A stretch of DNA of 64,000 nt from Chelativorans alearensis (GTDB lineage Bacteria > Pseudomonadota > Alphaproteobacteria > Rhizobiales > Rhizobiaceae). Numbering within the stretch: position 1 is the stretch's first letter; each line of letters opens with the position of its first letter. The stretch lies in contig NZ_WQNI01000013.1 of the NCBI RefSeq assembly GCF_010993735.1, positions 124,001 to 188,000 of the forward strand, in the 5' to 3' direction. The notes beneath the pieces were generated by a model. It had not been told where the DNA came from. It searched no databases and saw only the letters and a list, made by a program, of their open reading frames with translations. A program made the position numbers and the translations under genes. This document shows, piece by piece, positions 45,392 to 53,694 of the stretch.

Positions 45392-46207
45392 TCAGCCGGG
45401 CTCCTTTCCGCCTTCAAGCCTGGTCTCGGCTTCCTTCTCGACCCATTGCAGCGACTTGTAGTCGAAGCCGAAGGCGAGTGTCGGCTTGACGATCTGGAAA
45501 TAGGGGGAGAGGTCGAAATCGCGCGGGGTGAAGAGGGAGTGGTGGCGGATCTGCAGGATTTCCCGTCTTGAATAGGTGGACTCGGCAGATGCCTGGCCCG
45601 GCATATGCACGACGCTGGGCAGGATAGGATAGGCGACCGACTGGAAGGCCTGGGCGATCAGCGAGGAGCAGATGGCGCGGGTGGGGTCGCCCGAGCCGAG
45701 TGCAATCAGCCGGCGGCGCCAGCGCACGGGCACCGGCGGTGTGGGCAGGAAGTAGCGCAGGAGATCGATGATGTTGCGCATGTCGTATTTCAGGCCCAGC
45801 CGCTCCACCATGAACGCGACGATGGCATCGCGGTCGTCAGGCGTCAGCCCGCTGGGGCGGCAGATGCGGGTGTTGTAGGTGCAGTATTTGGACAGGGGCA
45901 CGGCAACGCAGCCGTCACCCAGATTGACCTCGATGAGGCGCGGGCGCTCGCTTCCATCCTCCGGCTGCGGCAGGGCGTCACCGACGTAGAGGGCTGCGTG
46001 GCTCCAGGTGGACTGGGTGAGGTACTTGATCGCTATGGAAACGCGCTGGTTGCCCTCGACCAGAAGGATATCGCCGGGCTGCAGGCTGCGGTGAAGGGTT
46101 TCCGGATCGGAAGGGGTGTAGGGCTGGTAGCCCGACGACTGCTGCTGGAGGCGCCCGGCCAGAAAACGCCCGAGACGATCGAGCAGGCTGTTGGTGATAT
46201 CGCTCAT
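45392..46207 (-). CDS. YiiX-like permuted papain-fold protein
   Basis: The 271-aa protein shows the permuted NlpC/P60-like pattern: LQPGDILLVEG, then WSHAALYVG (His70), an acidic residue in LIEVNLGDG (Glu93), and the late nucleophile ICSSLIAQAF (Cys180). This order His-Glu-Cys marks the YiiX/YaeF group, whose members may cleave amide links in lipids or peptides. No signal peptide is visible, so it probably acts in the cytoplasm or at the inner membrane face. The substrate is unknown. A weak ribosome site precedes the ATG. Confidence 0.82.
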   Translation of the reverse strand: MSDITNSLLDRLGRFLAGRLQQQSSGYQPYTPSDPETLHRSLQPGDILLVEGNQRVSIAIKYLTQSTWSHAALYVGDALPQPEDGSERPRLIEVNLGDGCVAVPLSKYCTYNTRICRPSGLTPDDRDAIVAFMVERLGLKYDMRNIIDLLRYFLPTPPVPVRWRRRLIALGSGDPTRAICSSLIAQAFQSVAYPILPSVVHMPGQASAESTYSRREILQIRHHSLFTPRDFDLSPYFQIVKPTLAFGFDYKSLQWVEKEAETRLEGGKEPG

Positions 46208-46393
46208 GCGCTAGCTGATGGACGGGCCGTGTTGCGGGAATCAAGGTTCTGCCGCAGCTTTCCGCATCGCCGCCCGGCTGGCAAGGCCTGAGGGATGTGT
46301 TGGGATCGGAGATGCCAGCGCCCCTTCACGCCCCCTCTGTGCGGCAGGATAGAGGGGGGCGCGAAAGGCCGCCGACGTTGCTGAGCCTCGATC

Positions 46394-46879
46394 CTACTCC
46401 GCCTCTTCCGCGGAGCCGGCGTTGAGCTGGCCGTATTTGGCCTCGCCGATCGTTTCGAGAAGCTGGAGCTGGGTTTCGAGGAAGTCGATGTGGCCTTCCT
46501 CGTCGGCCAAAAGCTCCTCGAAGAGCTTCATGGAGATGTAGTCGCCCTGCTTGTTGCAGATCTCGCGCGATTCCTTGTAGGCCTTGCGGGCATCGTATTC
46601 GCCGGCAAGGTCTGCCTCCAGCACTTCCTTGACGTTCTGGCCGATGCGCAAGGGGGCTATCGTCTGCAGGTTGGGGTGGCCTTCGAGGAAGATGATGCGC
46701 TGAACCAGCTTGTCGGCGTGGTGCATTTCCTCGATGGATTCGGCGCGTTCCTTCTGGGCGAGCTTGGTGTAGCCCCAATCTTCCAGAAGGCGGTAATGAA
46801 CCCAGTATTGGTTGACGGCGCCGAGTTCGAGAAACAGGGCCTCGTTAAGCCGCTCGATAACCTTTTTGTCGCCTTTCAC
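46394..46879 (-). CDS. bfr: bacterioferritin
   Basis: A GTG start at 46879 with GGGAG eight bases upstream gives 161 aa and places the ferroxidase ligands at the textbook positions Glu18, Glu51, His54, Glu94, Glu127 and His130, with heme ligand Met52. This numbering is strong support for the start. The protein forms a 24-subunit shell that oxidises and stores iron in the cytosol. The start lies inside the end of bfd (35-bp overlap), so the two are translated together. Confidence 0.97.
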   Translation of the reverse strand: MKGDKKVIERLNEALFLELGAVNQYWVHYRLLEDWGYTKLAQKERAESIEEMHHADKLVQRIIFLEGHPNLQTIAPLRIGQNVKEVLEADLAGEYDARKAYKESREICNKQGDYISMKLFEELLADEEGHIDFLETQLQLLETIGEAKYGQLNAGSAEEAE

Positions 46880-47156
46880 TGAACTTGCTCCCGAATTTCT
46901 CGCGCAAGGCGCGCACACGATCCAAATATGTCACAATCTCCGCATCGCCACCATCGGCGTTGCGGTGATAATCCTCGGTTACCCGAATGATCGTTTCCAC
47001 CACATTTGGAAAGCAGCCGCAACAGCGGCCGCGCTGCGCCATCGCGTGATAGACCTTGGCGGGAACGATGAGCTGCCACGGATCCTCATCGAGCATCGCG
47101 ACGATGGTCGCCTCGATTTCCTTCTGGGTGATGAGGTTGCAGTGACAGACGAGCAT
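46845..47156 (-). CDS. bfd: bacterioferritin-associated ferredoxin
   Basis: ATG 47156 gives 103 aa: [18 protein letters not shown], then [13 protein letters not shown]. The CxC and CxxC-type cysteines are the [2Fe-2S] ligands of Bfd, which reduces bacterioferritin to release iron. The protein is longer than the roughly 64-aa enterobacterial Bfd, with about 45 extra C-terminal residues of charged helix, some of which are encoded by the overlap with bfr. A candidate promoter and operator lie about 200 bp upstream. Confidence 0.93.
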   Translation of the reverse strand: MLVCHCNLITQKEIEATIVAMLDEDPWQLIVPAKVYHAMAQRGRCCGCFPNVVETIIRVTEDYHRNADGGDAEIVTYLDRVRALREKFGSKFSERRQKGYRAA

Positions 47157-47357
47157 GGCTTCCGCGACCGGTCTTAGGAGCAAGCTCCGAAGCCCACGCC
47201 CTTCGACCGACCTTGAAACCTTTTGGGGAAAAGCCCGCGGCAGGCGCCATAGGAGGGCGGGAGCAGCCCTTGTCGGCGTTCGACCAGCATGGCGTTCTCC
47301 AATGGGGCGGGTTCAAGGCCCGGACATCAAAGGAACGCATCCTTCGGATGGCGCGCA

Positions 47358-47386
47358 TAAAAACGCGACCGCCGGGGCGCTGTCAA
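47358..47386 (-). promoter_or_regulatory. candidate promoter of bfd-bfr
   Basis: On the minus strand TTGACA (47386-47381) is followed after 17-18 bases by TTTTAT (47363-47358). The -35 is perfect and the -10 weak. Distance to the bfd start is about 200 bp, leaving a leader in which I see no further gene. Confidence 0.45.
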
Positions 47387-47399
47387 TATAAACCTGACA
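47381..47399. promoter_or_regulatory. inverted repeat TGTCA-N9-TGACA, possible iron-regulator site
   Basis: The 19-mer TGTCAATATAAACCTGACA is a 5+5 perfect inverted repeat with an AT-rich centre and overlaps the candidate -35 of bfd-bfr. Rhizobia control such genes through Irr and RirA, whose site IRO is summarised as TGA-N9-TCA; the spacing agrees but the half-sites are in the opposite sense, so the assignment is open. Confidence 0.4.
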
Positions 47400-47544
47400 A
47401 TGCGTGTCATGCTTGGGCTATGGGTGGCGGAAATGTCGCAGCGCCGCGGAAGACGGCTCACGGTGAAGTGAGTGGGGCGCGAGCGCGGCGGCATTGATTT
47501 GCCGCTGCGGGCTGTGCTCAATCGCCACGACACTTTGTTTTGTC

Positions 47545-47588
47545 GCAATTCCGGATGGAAAACCTGTTTTCACCTTTCCTGGAATTGC
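47545..47588. repeat. rhizobial-type intergenic palindrome, copy 1
   Basis: GCAATTCC and GGAATTGC enclose a degenerate inner palindrome (GGAAAACCTGTTTTC). The same element appears at 57250-57294 and 58613-58656. This copy ends 22 bp before the ynjB-like start, so it lies in that gene's leader. Confidence 0.85.
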
Positions 47589-47609
47589 ACTTATCGGGAA
47601 GGAACCGCC

Positions 47610-48830
47610 TTGCTGACGCGGATCGTTGCAGCCACGCTTTTCGCCCTTGCGGCCATTTCGGCACGCGCGGAGGATGTTCGTCCCTCGGATTGGCAGGGCG
47701 TGCTCGAGGAGGCGCGCGGCCAGACGGTTTACTTCAACGCCTGGGGCGGGGCGGAGAACATCAACGCCTATATCGAATGGGCGGCGGGCGAGCTTGAGAA
47801 GCGCCACGGCGTGCGGCTCGTGCATGTGAAGCTGGAGGATACGGCGAGTGCCGTGGCCACCGTGGTGGCCGAGAAGGCGGCGGGCCGCGATGCGGGCGGG
47901 TCCGTCGACCTTGTGTGGATCAACGGCGAAAACTTTGCCGCGATGCAGGAACGTGGGCTTTTGTTCTCGCCCGGCTGGGCGGAGGCGCTGCCCAGCTGGC
48001 GCTACGCGGACCACGAGAACAAGCCGACGATCCTGACCGACTTCACCATTCCGGTGGAAGGGATGGCGAGCCCCTGGGGGATGGCGAAGCTGGTCTTCTT
48101 CTACGATTCGGCGCGCACGGACGAGAGCGCGTTGCCGCAGGACGCGGACGGGCTGCTTGAATGGGCAAAGGCGCATCCGGGGCGGTTTTCCTATCCGCAA
48201 CCGCCGGACTTCATCGGCTCGTCGTTCCTGAAGCAGGTGCTTCTGGAGAAGGTGGAGGACCCTTCCGTGCTCCAAAAACCGGTGATCGAGGAGACGTTCG
48301 AGGAGGTGGTGGCGCCGCTGTTTGCCTATCTCGACGCCCTGCACCCGGTGGCCTGGCGAAGCGGCCGCATCTTCCCGCAGAATTATCCGGCCATGAAGCA
48401 GCTTCTCGCCGACGGCGAACTCGACATCGTCTTCGCCTTCAACCCGGCGGAGGCTTCGAGCGCGATTGCCGACGGGGAGCTGCCGGACACCGTGCGCTCC
48501 TTCACCTTCCCCGGCGGAACGTTGGCCAATACGCATTTCGTCGCCATTCCCTACAATGCCTCGGCCAAGGCGGGGGCGCTGGTGACGGCGGATTTCCTGC
48601 TGTCGCCGGAGGCGCAGGCTAAGAAGCAGGACCCGGCCGTGTGGGGCGACCCGACGGTGCTGGCGCTGGACAAGCTGGACGAAGGGGCGCGGGCACGGTT
48701 CGAAGCGATCGAACTGGGCGCCGCCACGCTGGCGCCGGACGAACTTGGCCCGGCGCTCCCCGAGCCGCATCCAAGCTGGATGGAGCGCATCGAGGAGGAA
48801 TGGAAGCGGCGCTACACGGCGGAGAATTGA
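47610..48830 (+). CDS. ynjB: ABC transporter substrate-binding protein (YnjB-like)
   Basis: A TTG start at 47610 behind AAGGAA gives 406 aa with a Sec signal (LLTRIVAATLFALAAISARA, then EDVRPSDW). Upstream in-frame DNA is the intergenic palindrome and is not protein-like. Family segments are VYFNAWGGAENINAYIEWAA and VDLVWINGENFAAM. YnjB is the binding protein of the poorly characterised YnjBCD importer, related to thiamine and iron binding proteins. The genes for the permease and ATPase follow directly. The ligand is unknown. Confidence 0.9.
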   Translation: MLTRIVAATLFALAAISARAEDVRPSDWQGVLEEARGQTVYFNAWGGAENINAYIEWAAGELEKRHGVRLVHVKLEDTASAVATVVAEKAAGRDAGGSVDLVWINGENFAAMQERGLLFSPGWAEALPSWRYADHENKPTILTDFTIPVEGMASPWGMAKLVFFYDSARTDESALPQDADGLLEWAKAHPGRFSYPQPPDFIGSSFLKQVLLEKVEDPSVLQKPVIEETFEEVVAPLFAYLDALHPVAWRSGRIFPQNYPAMKQLLADGELDIVFAFNPAEASSAIADGELPDTVRSFTFPGGTLANTHFVAIPYNASAKAGALVTADFLLSPEAQAKKQDPAVWGDPTVLALDKLDEGARARFEAIELGAATLAPDELGPALPEPHPSWMERIEEEWKRRYTAEN

Positions 48831-48849
48831 GGGGAAAGGCGCAGCATCC

Positions 48850-50526
48850 ATGCTGACGCGTTTCGGGCCGCTCATCACCATTCTCCTTCTCACCGGCCCT
48901 ATCGCCTTCGGGCTTGCGGGCACGGTTCTGCCGGCCTTCGGCTTCCTGCCGGTGCTGGGCGGGATGGAGCTTACGCTTCATCATTTCCGCACGCTTTTCT
49001 CGCAGCCGGCTATCCTGACCTCGGTGGCGATCAGCCTGACTGCGGGGCTGGTGACGGCGCTTTTTTCGCTCGGCGTCGTCGTGCTGTTCGTGGCCGGCTG
49101 GGCGGGGACACGGCTTTTCGGCCGGGTGCAGCATCTCGTTTCGCCGCTTCTGTCGCTGCCGCACGCGGCGGCGGCGTTTGCGCTGGCTTTCCTGATCGCG
49201 CCGTCCGGCATGGTGGTGCGCCTCCTCTCGCCGGAACTGACGGGCTGGGAGCGGCCGCCGGACCTGCTCGTCGTGCATGACCCGATGGGGCTTTCCATGA
49301 TGGCGGGGCTTATCGTCAAGGAGATTCCGTTCCTGCTCCTGATTACGCTTGCCGCATTGCCCCAGGTGCAGCTCAAGGAGACGCGGATGCTGGCCGCCTC
49401 CATGGGCTACGGGCGGGTGGCGGGTTTCCTTTTGGGCCTGTGGCCAGCGGTCTACCGGCAGATCCGGCTGCCCGTCTTCGCTGTCATCGCCTTTGCCACG
49501 TCGGTCGTCGACGTCGCGCTTATCCTGGGGCCAATGCGCCCCTCGCCGCTGGCCGTGCGGCTGGTGGAATGGATGAACGATCCCGACCTTTCCATGCGCT
49601 ATCTCGCCTCCGCAGGGGCGCTCTTGCAGCTCGGTGTGACGGCGGCAGCGCTGGGCCTGTGGATGGGGCTGGAGCGGGTCGGGCGCATCATGTGCATCGT
49701 CGGGGTGGAGATGGGCGTGAGGATGCGGCGCGATGCGTTGTTGCGGGGCGCGGCACTTCTGGCGATGGGGCTTGCGGCGGGCGCCGTGTTCGCGGGGCTT
49801 GCCACGCTGGCGCTTTGGTCGTTCGCCGGGTTGTGGCAGTTTCCCGACGCGCTGCCGGCTTCCTTCACGCTGAAGAGCTGGATGCGGGCGCTGCCGCGCA
49901 TTGCCGAACCGCTCTACACCACGCTTTTGGCGGGCTTGCTTGCCACGCTCATCGCCGGGCTGCTGGCCATTTTGTGCCTGATACGGGAGGAGGAGACGGG
50001 GCGCAGGCCGCGGCGTGCCCTGATGCTGCTCTACCTGCCGCTTCTGGTGCCGCAGGTGGCCTTCGTCTTCGGGCTGCAGCTCTTCCTCGTCTACGCGGAC
50101 CTTTTGGCCACGCTGCCGGCGCTGGTGCTGGCGCATCTCGTCTTCGTGATGCCTTACGCCTATCTGGCGCTCAAGGACCCGTGGTACGCCTTCGACCGGC
50201 GCTATAACCAGGTGGCGGCGGGCTTCGGCAAGGGGCGGTGGCGGCGCTTCGCGCTGGTGCGCCTGCCAATGATGACGCGGGCGGTGCTTGCCATGGGGGC
50301 GATCGGCTTCGCGGTCTCGGTGGGGCTCTATCTGCCGACGGTGCTGGTGGGTGCGGGAAGGCTGACCACCATCACGTCGGAGGCGGTGGCGCTGGCCTCG
50401 GGCGGGGACCGGCGTATCGTCGGCGTCTATGCATTCTGGCAGATGCTTTTGCCGATGCTCGGCTTTGGCGTTGCCACCCTCGTGCCGGCGCTGATATTCC
50501 GGCGCTTCCGCGGCATGCAGGTTTGA
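48850..50526 (+). CDS. ynjC: ABC transporter permease, fused double domain (YnjC-like)
   Basis: ATG 48850 gives 558 aa and about 12 membrane helices in two similar halves, each with an EAA-type loop (ETRMLAASMGYGRVAGFLLGLWP; NQVAAGFGKGRWRRFALVRLP). This fused arrangement is that of YnjC and ThiP. The gene begins 19 bp after ynjB and ends 10 bp before the ATPase gene, forming one operon. It would be the inner-membrane channel for the YnjB ligand. Confidence 0.93.
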   Translation: MLTRFGPLITILLLTGPIAFGLAGTVLPAFGFLPVLGGMELTLHHFRTLFSQPAILTSVAISLTAGLVTALFSLGVVVLFVAGWAGTRLFGRVQHLVSPLLSLPHAAAAFALAFLIAPSGMVVRLLSPELTGWERPPDLLVVHDPMGLSMMAGLIVKEIPFLLLITLAALPQVQLKETRMLAASMGYGRVAGFLLGLWPAVYRQIRLPVFAVIAFATSVVDVALILGPMRPSPLAVRLVEWMNDPDLSMRYLASAGALLQLGVTAAALGLWMGLERVGRIMCIVGVEMGVRMRRDALLRGAALLAMGLAAGAVFAGLATLALWSFAGLWQFPDALPASFTLKSWMRALPRIAEPLYTTLLAGLLATLIAGLLAILCLIREEETGRRPRRALMLLYLPLLVPQVAFVFGLQLFLVYADLLATLPALVLAHLVFVMPYAYLALKDPWYAFDRRYNQVAAGFGKGRWRRFALVRLPMMTRAVLAMGAIGFAVSVGLYLPTVLVGAGRLTTITSEAVALASGGDRRIVGVYAFWQMLLPMLGFGVATLVPALIFRRFRGMQV

Positions 50527-50536
50527 GAGAGGCGCG

Positions 50537-51178
50537 TTGACGAAAAAAGGGCTTTTCCTCGATGGCGTGACGATCGCGCTTGAGGGGCGCGTGCTCGTCT
50601 CGCTCACCCGCCGTGTCGCGCCGGGGGAGGTGCTGACGGTCATGGGGCCTTCGGGGGCCGGCAAATCGAGCCTGCTTGCCTATCTCGGCGGCTTTCTCGA
50701 GCCGGCGTTTACGGCGTGGGGGCGCGCGCTGGTGGACGGGGTGGAGATCACCGCGCTGCCGGCGGAGGAGCGGCATGTGGGAATCCTGTTCCAGGATCCC
50801 CTGCTCTTCCCGCATATGAGTGTGGCCGGTAACCTGATGTTCGCCCTGCCGGAGAGCGTGAAAGGGCGGGCGGAGCGCACGCGGCACGCCGAGACGGCAC
50901 TTGCCGGGGTGGAGATGGCCGGCATGGGAGACCGCGACCCGGCGACGCTTTCGGGCGGCCAGAAGGCGCGGGTGGCGCTGGCGCGGGTGCTTGTTTCGGA
51001 GCCGCGCATGCTATTGCTCGACGAACCGTTCTCCAAGCTCGACATGGAGCTTCGGCAGCAGATGCGCATGCTGGTGTTTTCCAAGGCACGCGAAAGCGGC
51101 CTGCCGGTGCTGCTCGTCACCCACGACGAGGCGGACGCGAAAGCGGCGGGCGGCGAGATCGTGCGGATCGGCGAATGA
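50537..51178 (+). CDS. ynjD: ABC transporter ATPase (YnjD-like)
   Basis: The 213-aa ATPase starts at TTG 50537 (GAGAGG upstream) and has Walker A GPSGAGKSS, signature LSGGQKAR, Walker B LLLDEPFSKLD and the switch histidine in VTHDEADAKAA. It is short, like YnjD and ThiQ, without a regulatory tail. Its stop overlaps the hrpB start (ATGA), so the helicase is translationally coupled to the transporter. Confidence 0.93.
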   Translation: MTKKGLFLDGVTIALEGRVLVSLTRRVAPGEVLTVMGPSGAGKSSLLAYLGGFLEPAFTAWGRALVDGVEITALPAEERHVGILFQDPLLFPHMSVAGNLMFALPESVKGRAERTRHAETALAGVEMAGMGDRDPATLSGGQKARVALARVLVSEPRMLLLDEPFSKLDMELRQQMRMLVFSKARESGLPVLLVTHDEADAKAAGGEIVRIGE

Positions 51179-53634
51179 GTGCGTGGAACCTGCCCGACCT
51201 GCCGGTCACGGAGGTGCTGCCGGGGTTGCGCGAGGCGCTCGAGGCACAGGGCAAGGCTGTGCTGGTGGCGCCGCCGGGGGCGGGCAAGACGACACTGGTG
51301 CCGCTGACGCTTCTCGACGAGGCGTGGAGCCAAGGCGGGCGCATCGTGCTTCTGGAGCCAAGACGGCTTGCGGCGCGGGCAGCGGCGCGGCGCATGGCCT
51401 CACTCCTCGGCGAGGAGCCGGGCGGCAGGGTGGGCTATGCGATGCGCATGGAGCGCAAGGTCTCGGCGCGGACACGCATCCTGGTCGTCACCGAGGGGGT
51501 GATGGCGCGGATGATCATTGACGATCCGGGGCTCGAAGGGGTCTCGGCGGTGATATTCGACGAGTTTCACGAGCGCTCGCTGGACGGGGATTTCGCGCTG
51601 GCGCTGGCGCTCGACGTGAAGGGGGCGCTGCGGCCGGATTTGCGGCTTCTCGTCATGTCGGCGACCCTGGACGGGGCGCGGGTGGCCGAGCTTATGGGCG
51701 GAGCGCCGGTCCTGGAGAGCGCGGGGCGCAGCTTTCCCGTCGAAATACGCTATGCGGAGCGGGCGCCGGACAGGGCGATGGAAGACGCCGTGGCGGGCGC
51801 GGTGCGGCAGCTTGTGGCGGACGGCGCCGGCGGCGTGCTTGCCTTCCTGCCGGGCCAGCGCGAGATCGCGCGCACGCAGGAAGCGCTTGCCGGCCACTTG
51901 CCGGAGGCGGTCGATCTTGCGCCGCTGCATGGCGGCCTCGACGGCAAGGCGCAGGACGCGGCCATTCGGCCGGCGCCAAAGGGGCGGCGCAAGGTCGTGC
52001 TGGCGACGGCGATCGCCGAGACCTCGGTCACCATCGACGGCGTGACGGCGGTGGTGGACAGCGGGCTTTCCCGCCTGCCGAGATACGAGCCGGATACGGG
52101 GCTGACGCGGCTTGAGACGGTGCGCGTCTCCCGCGCTTCGGCCGACCAGCGGGCCGGCCGCGCGGGGCGCACCGCGCCGGGCCTGGCGCTGCGGTTGTGG
52201 CGCAAGGAACAGACCGCGGCGCTGCCTGCCTTCACGCCGCCGGAGATATTGGAGGCCGACCTTTCCGGCCTGCTGCTCGACTGCGCCGCCTTCGGCGTTA
52301 CCGACCCGGCAAGCCTCGCCTTTCTCGATCCGCCGCCGCAAGCCGCGCTCAACGAGGCGCGCGCCCTTTTGCGTACACTGGGGGCGCTCGATGAGGCGGG
52401 AAGGCTGACGGAGGATGGGGCGGCAATGCGCCGGCTCGCCCTGCCGGTGCGGCTGGCGCATATGGTGACGGTGGCCGCGGGGCAAGGCCGGGCATTGGCG
52501 GCGGCGCGACTGGCCGTCATCCTCTCCGAGCGCGGGCTGGGCGGCGCCAGCGTCGATCTCGACGAGCGGCTTTCGCGCTTTCCCACTGAGCGCGGCCAGC
52601 GGGCGCAGGCGGCACGGGGGCTGGCCGAGCGGCTGGCGCAGGCGGCGGCGGGCGGCGGACGGCAGGACGTGGGAAGTGCGGCGGGGCCTCTGCTTCTTCA
52701 TGCCTGGCCGGACCGGGTGGCCAAGGCGCGCGGCGAATACGGGCGTTTCGTGCTGGCCAACGGGCGCGGGGGCCAGCTCGACCACGCCGAGCGGCTGGCG
52801 CGCGAGCCGTTCCTCGTGGTGGCCGACCTCAAGGGCCAGACGCGCAACGCCCGCATCGCCGCGGCGGCGGTGGTGAGCGAGGAGGAGGCGGTTGCCGGCC
52901 TCGGCCATCGTGTCGAAGTGCAGGTGGAGACGCTGTTCGACCGCGAGAAGGGCGTGGTGCGACAGCGCGAGACACGGCGGCTCGGCGCCATCGTGCTTGG
53001 CGAGAGGGCATTGCCGGCGCCAAGGGGCGAGGCGGCGGACCGAGCCATTCTCGATGCGGTGCATGCGCATGGACCTGGCATTCTACCCTGGAACAGGGAG
53101 GCGGAGGCGCTGAGGGCGCGGCTTGCCTTCCTGCGGGCCACGAAGGGGACGCCTTGGCCGGATGTGGAGGATGAGGCGCTGGTGGCGCGGCTGGAGGAAT
53201 GGCTCTTGCCTTTTCTGAAGGGCGAGGCGGCGCTCTCCGCCATCTCCGGGCGGGCCCTCTGCGAGGGGCTGATGGCACTGGTGCCCTATGATTTGCAGCG
53301 GCGGGTGGAGGCAGAGGCGCCGAGCCACTTCACCGCGCCGACGGGGAGCCGGCTTCCCATCCGATACGAGAATGCCGAAGCCGTGCTAGCCGTGCGCGTG
53401 CAGGAGCTTTTCGGGCTGACCGAGCATCCGACGGCGGGCGGCGTTCCGCTGACGCTGGAGCTTCTGTCGCCGGCGCAGCGGCCGATCCAGAAGACCCGGG
53501 ACCTTCCCGGGTTCTGGCGTGGTTCGTGGGCGGATGTGCGGGCGGAGATGCGCGGGCGGTATCCGAAGCATGTGTGGCCGGAAGACCCGGCGGCGGCAGC
53601 GGCTACGAAGCGGGCGAAGCCGCGGGGGAGGTAG
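51175..53634 (+). CDS. hrpB: ATP-dependent helicase HrpB
   Basis: The 819-aa DEAH/RHA-type helicase has motif I APPGAGKTT, motif II DEFHERS, motif III VMSATLDG, and motif VI DQRAGRAGRT, followed by HA2 and the HrpB C-terminal domain. DEFH in place of DEAH is the normal HrpB form. Its role in the cell is not settled; RNA processing is assumed. The ATG overlaps the ynjD stop by four bases; a functional tie to the transporter is not apparent. Confidence 0.96.
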   Translation: MSAWNLPDLPVTEVLPGLREALEAQGKAVLVAPPGAGKTTLVPLTLLDEAWSQGGRIVLLEPRRLAARAAARRMASLLGEEPGGRVGYAMRMERKVSARTRILVVTEGVMARMIIDDPGLEGVSAVIFDEFHERSLDGDFALALALDVKGALRPDLRLLVMSATLDGARVAELMGGAPVLESAGRSFPVEIRYAERAPDRAMEDAVAGAVRQLVADGAGGVLAFLPGQREIARTQEALAGHLPEAVDLAPLHGGLDGKAQDAAIRPAPKGRRKVVLATAIAETSVTIDGVTAVVDSGLSRLPRYEPDTGLTRLETVRVSRASADQRAGRAGRTAPGLALRLWRKEQTAALPAFTPPEILEADLSGLLLDCAAFGVTDPASLAFLDPPPQAALNEARALLRTLGALDEAGRLTEDGAAMRRLALPVRLAHMVTVAAGQGRALAAARLAVILSERGLGGASVDLDERLSRFPTERGQRAQAARGLAERLAQAAAGGGRQDVGSAAGPLLLHAWPDRVAKARGEYGRFVLANGRGGQLDHAERLAREPFLVVADLKGQTRNARIAAAAVVSEEEAVAGLGHRVEVQVETLFDREKGVVRQRETRRLGAIVLGERALPAPRGEAADRAILDAVHAHGPGILPWNREAEALRARLAFLRATKGTPWPDVEDEALVARLEEWLLPFLKGEAALSAISGRALCEGLMALVPYDLQRRVEAEAPSHFTAPTGSRLPIRYENAEAVLAVRVQELFGLTEHPTAGGVPLTLELLSPAQRPIQKTRDLPGFWRGSWADVRAEMRGRYPKHVWPEDPAAAAATKRAKPRGR

Positions 53635-53694
53635 GGGACGCCGCACCTCAAATAAAACTTGGCCAACCGCGCCGCACCGCCCATAAAGACGCCG

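Noticed and set aside
47381-47399. Irr box (ICE) upstream of bfd
   Set aside because: The sequence does not show the TTTAGAA...TTCTAAA arms expected for Irr; only a generic inverted repeat is claimed.
48619-50664. 681-codon minus-strand frame
   Set aside because: It is antisense to the ynjC-like permease; rich in Arg, His, Gln and Pro with no domain.
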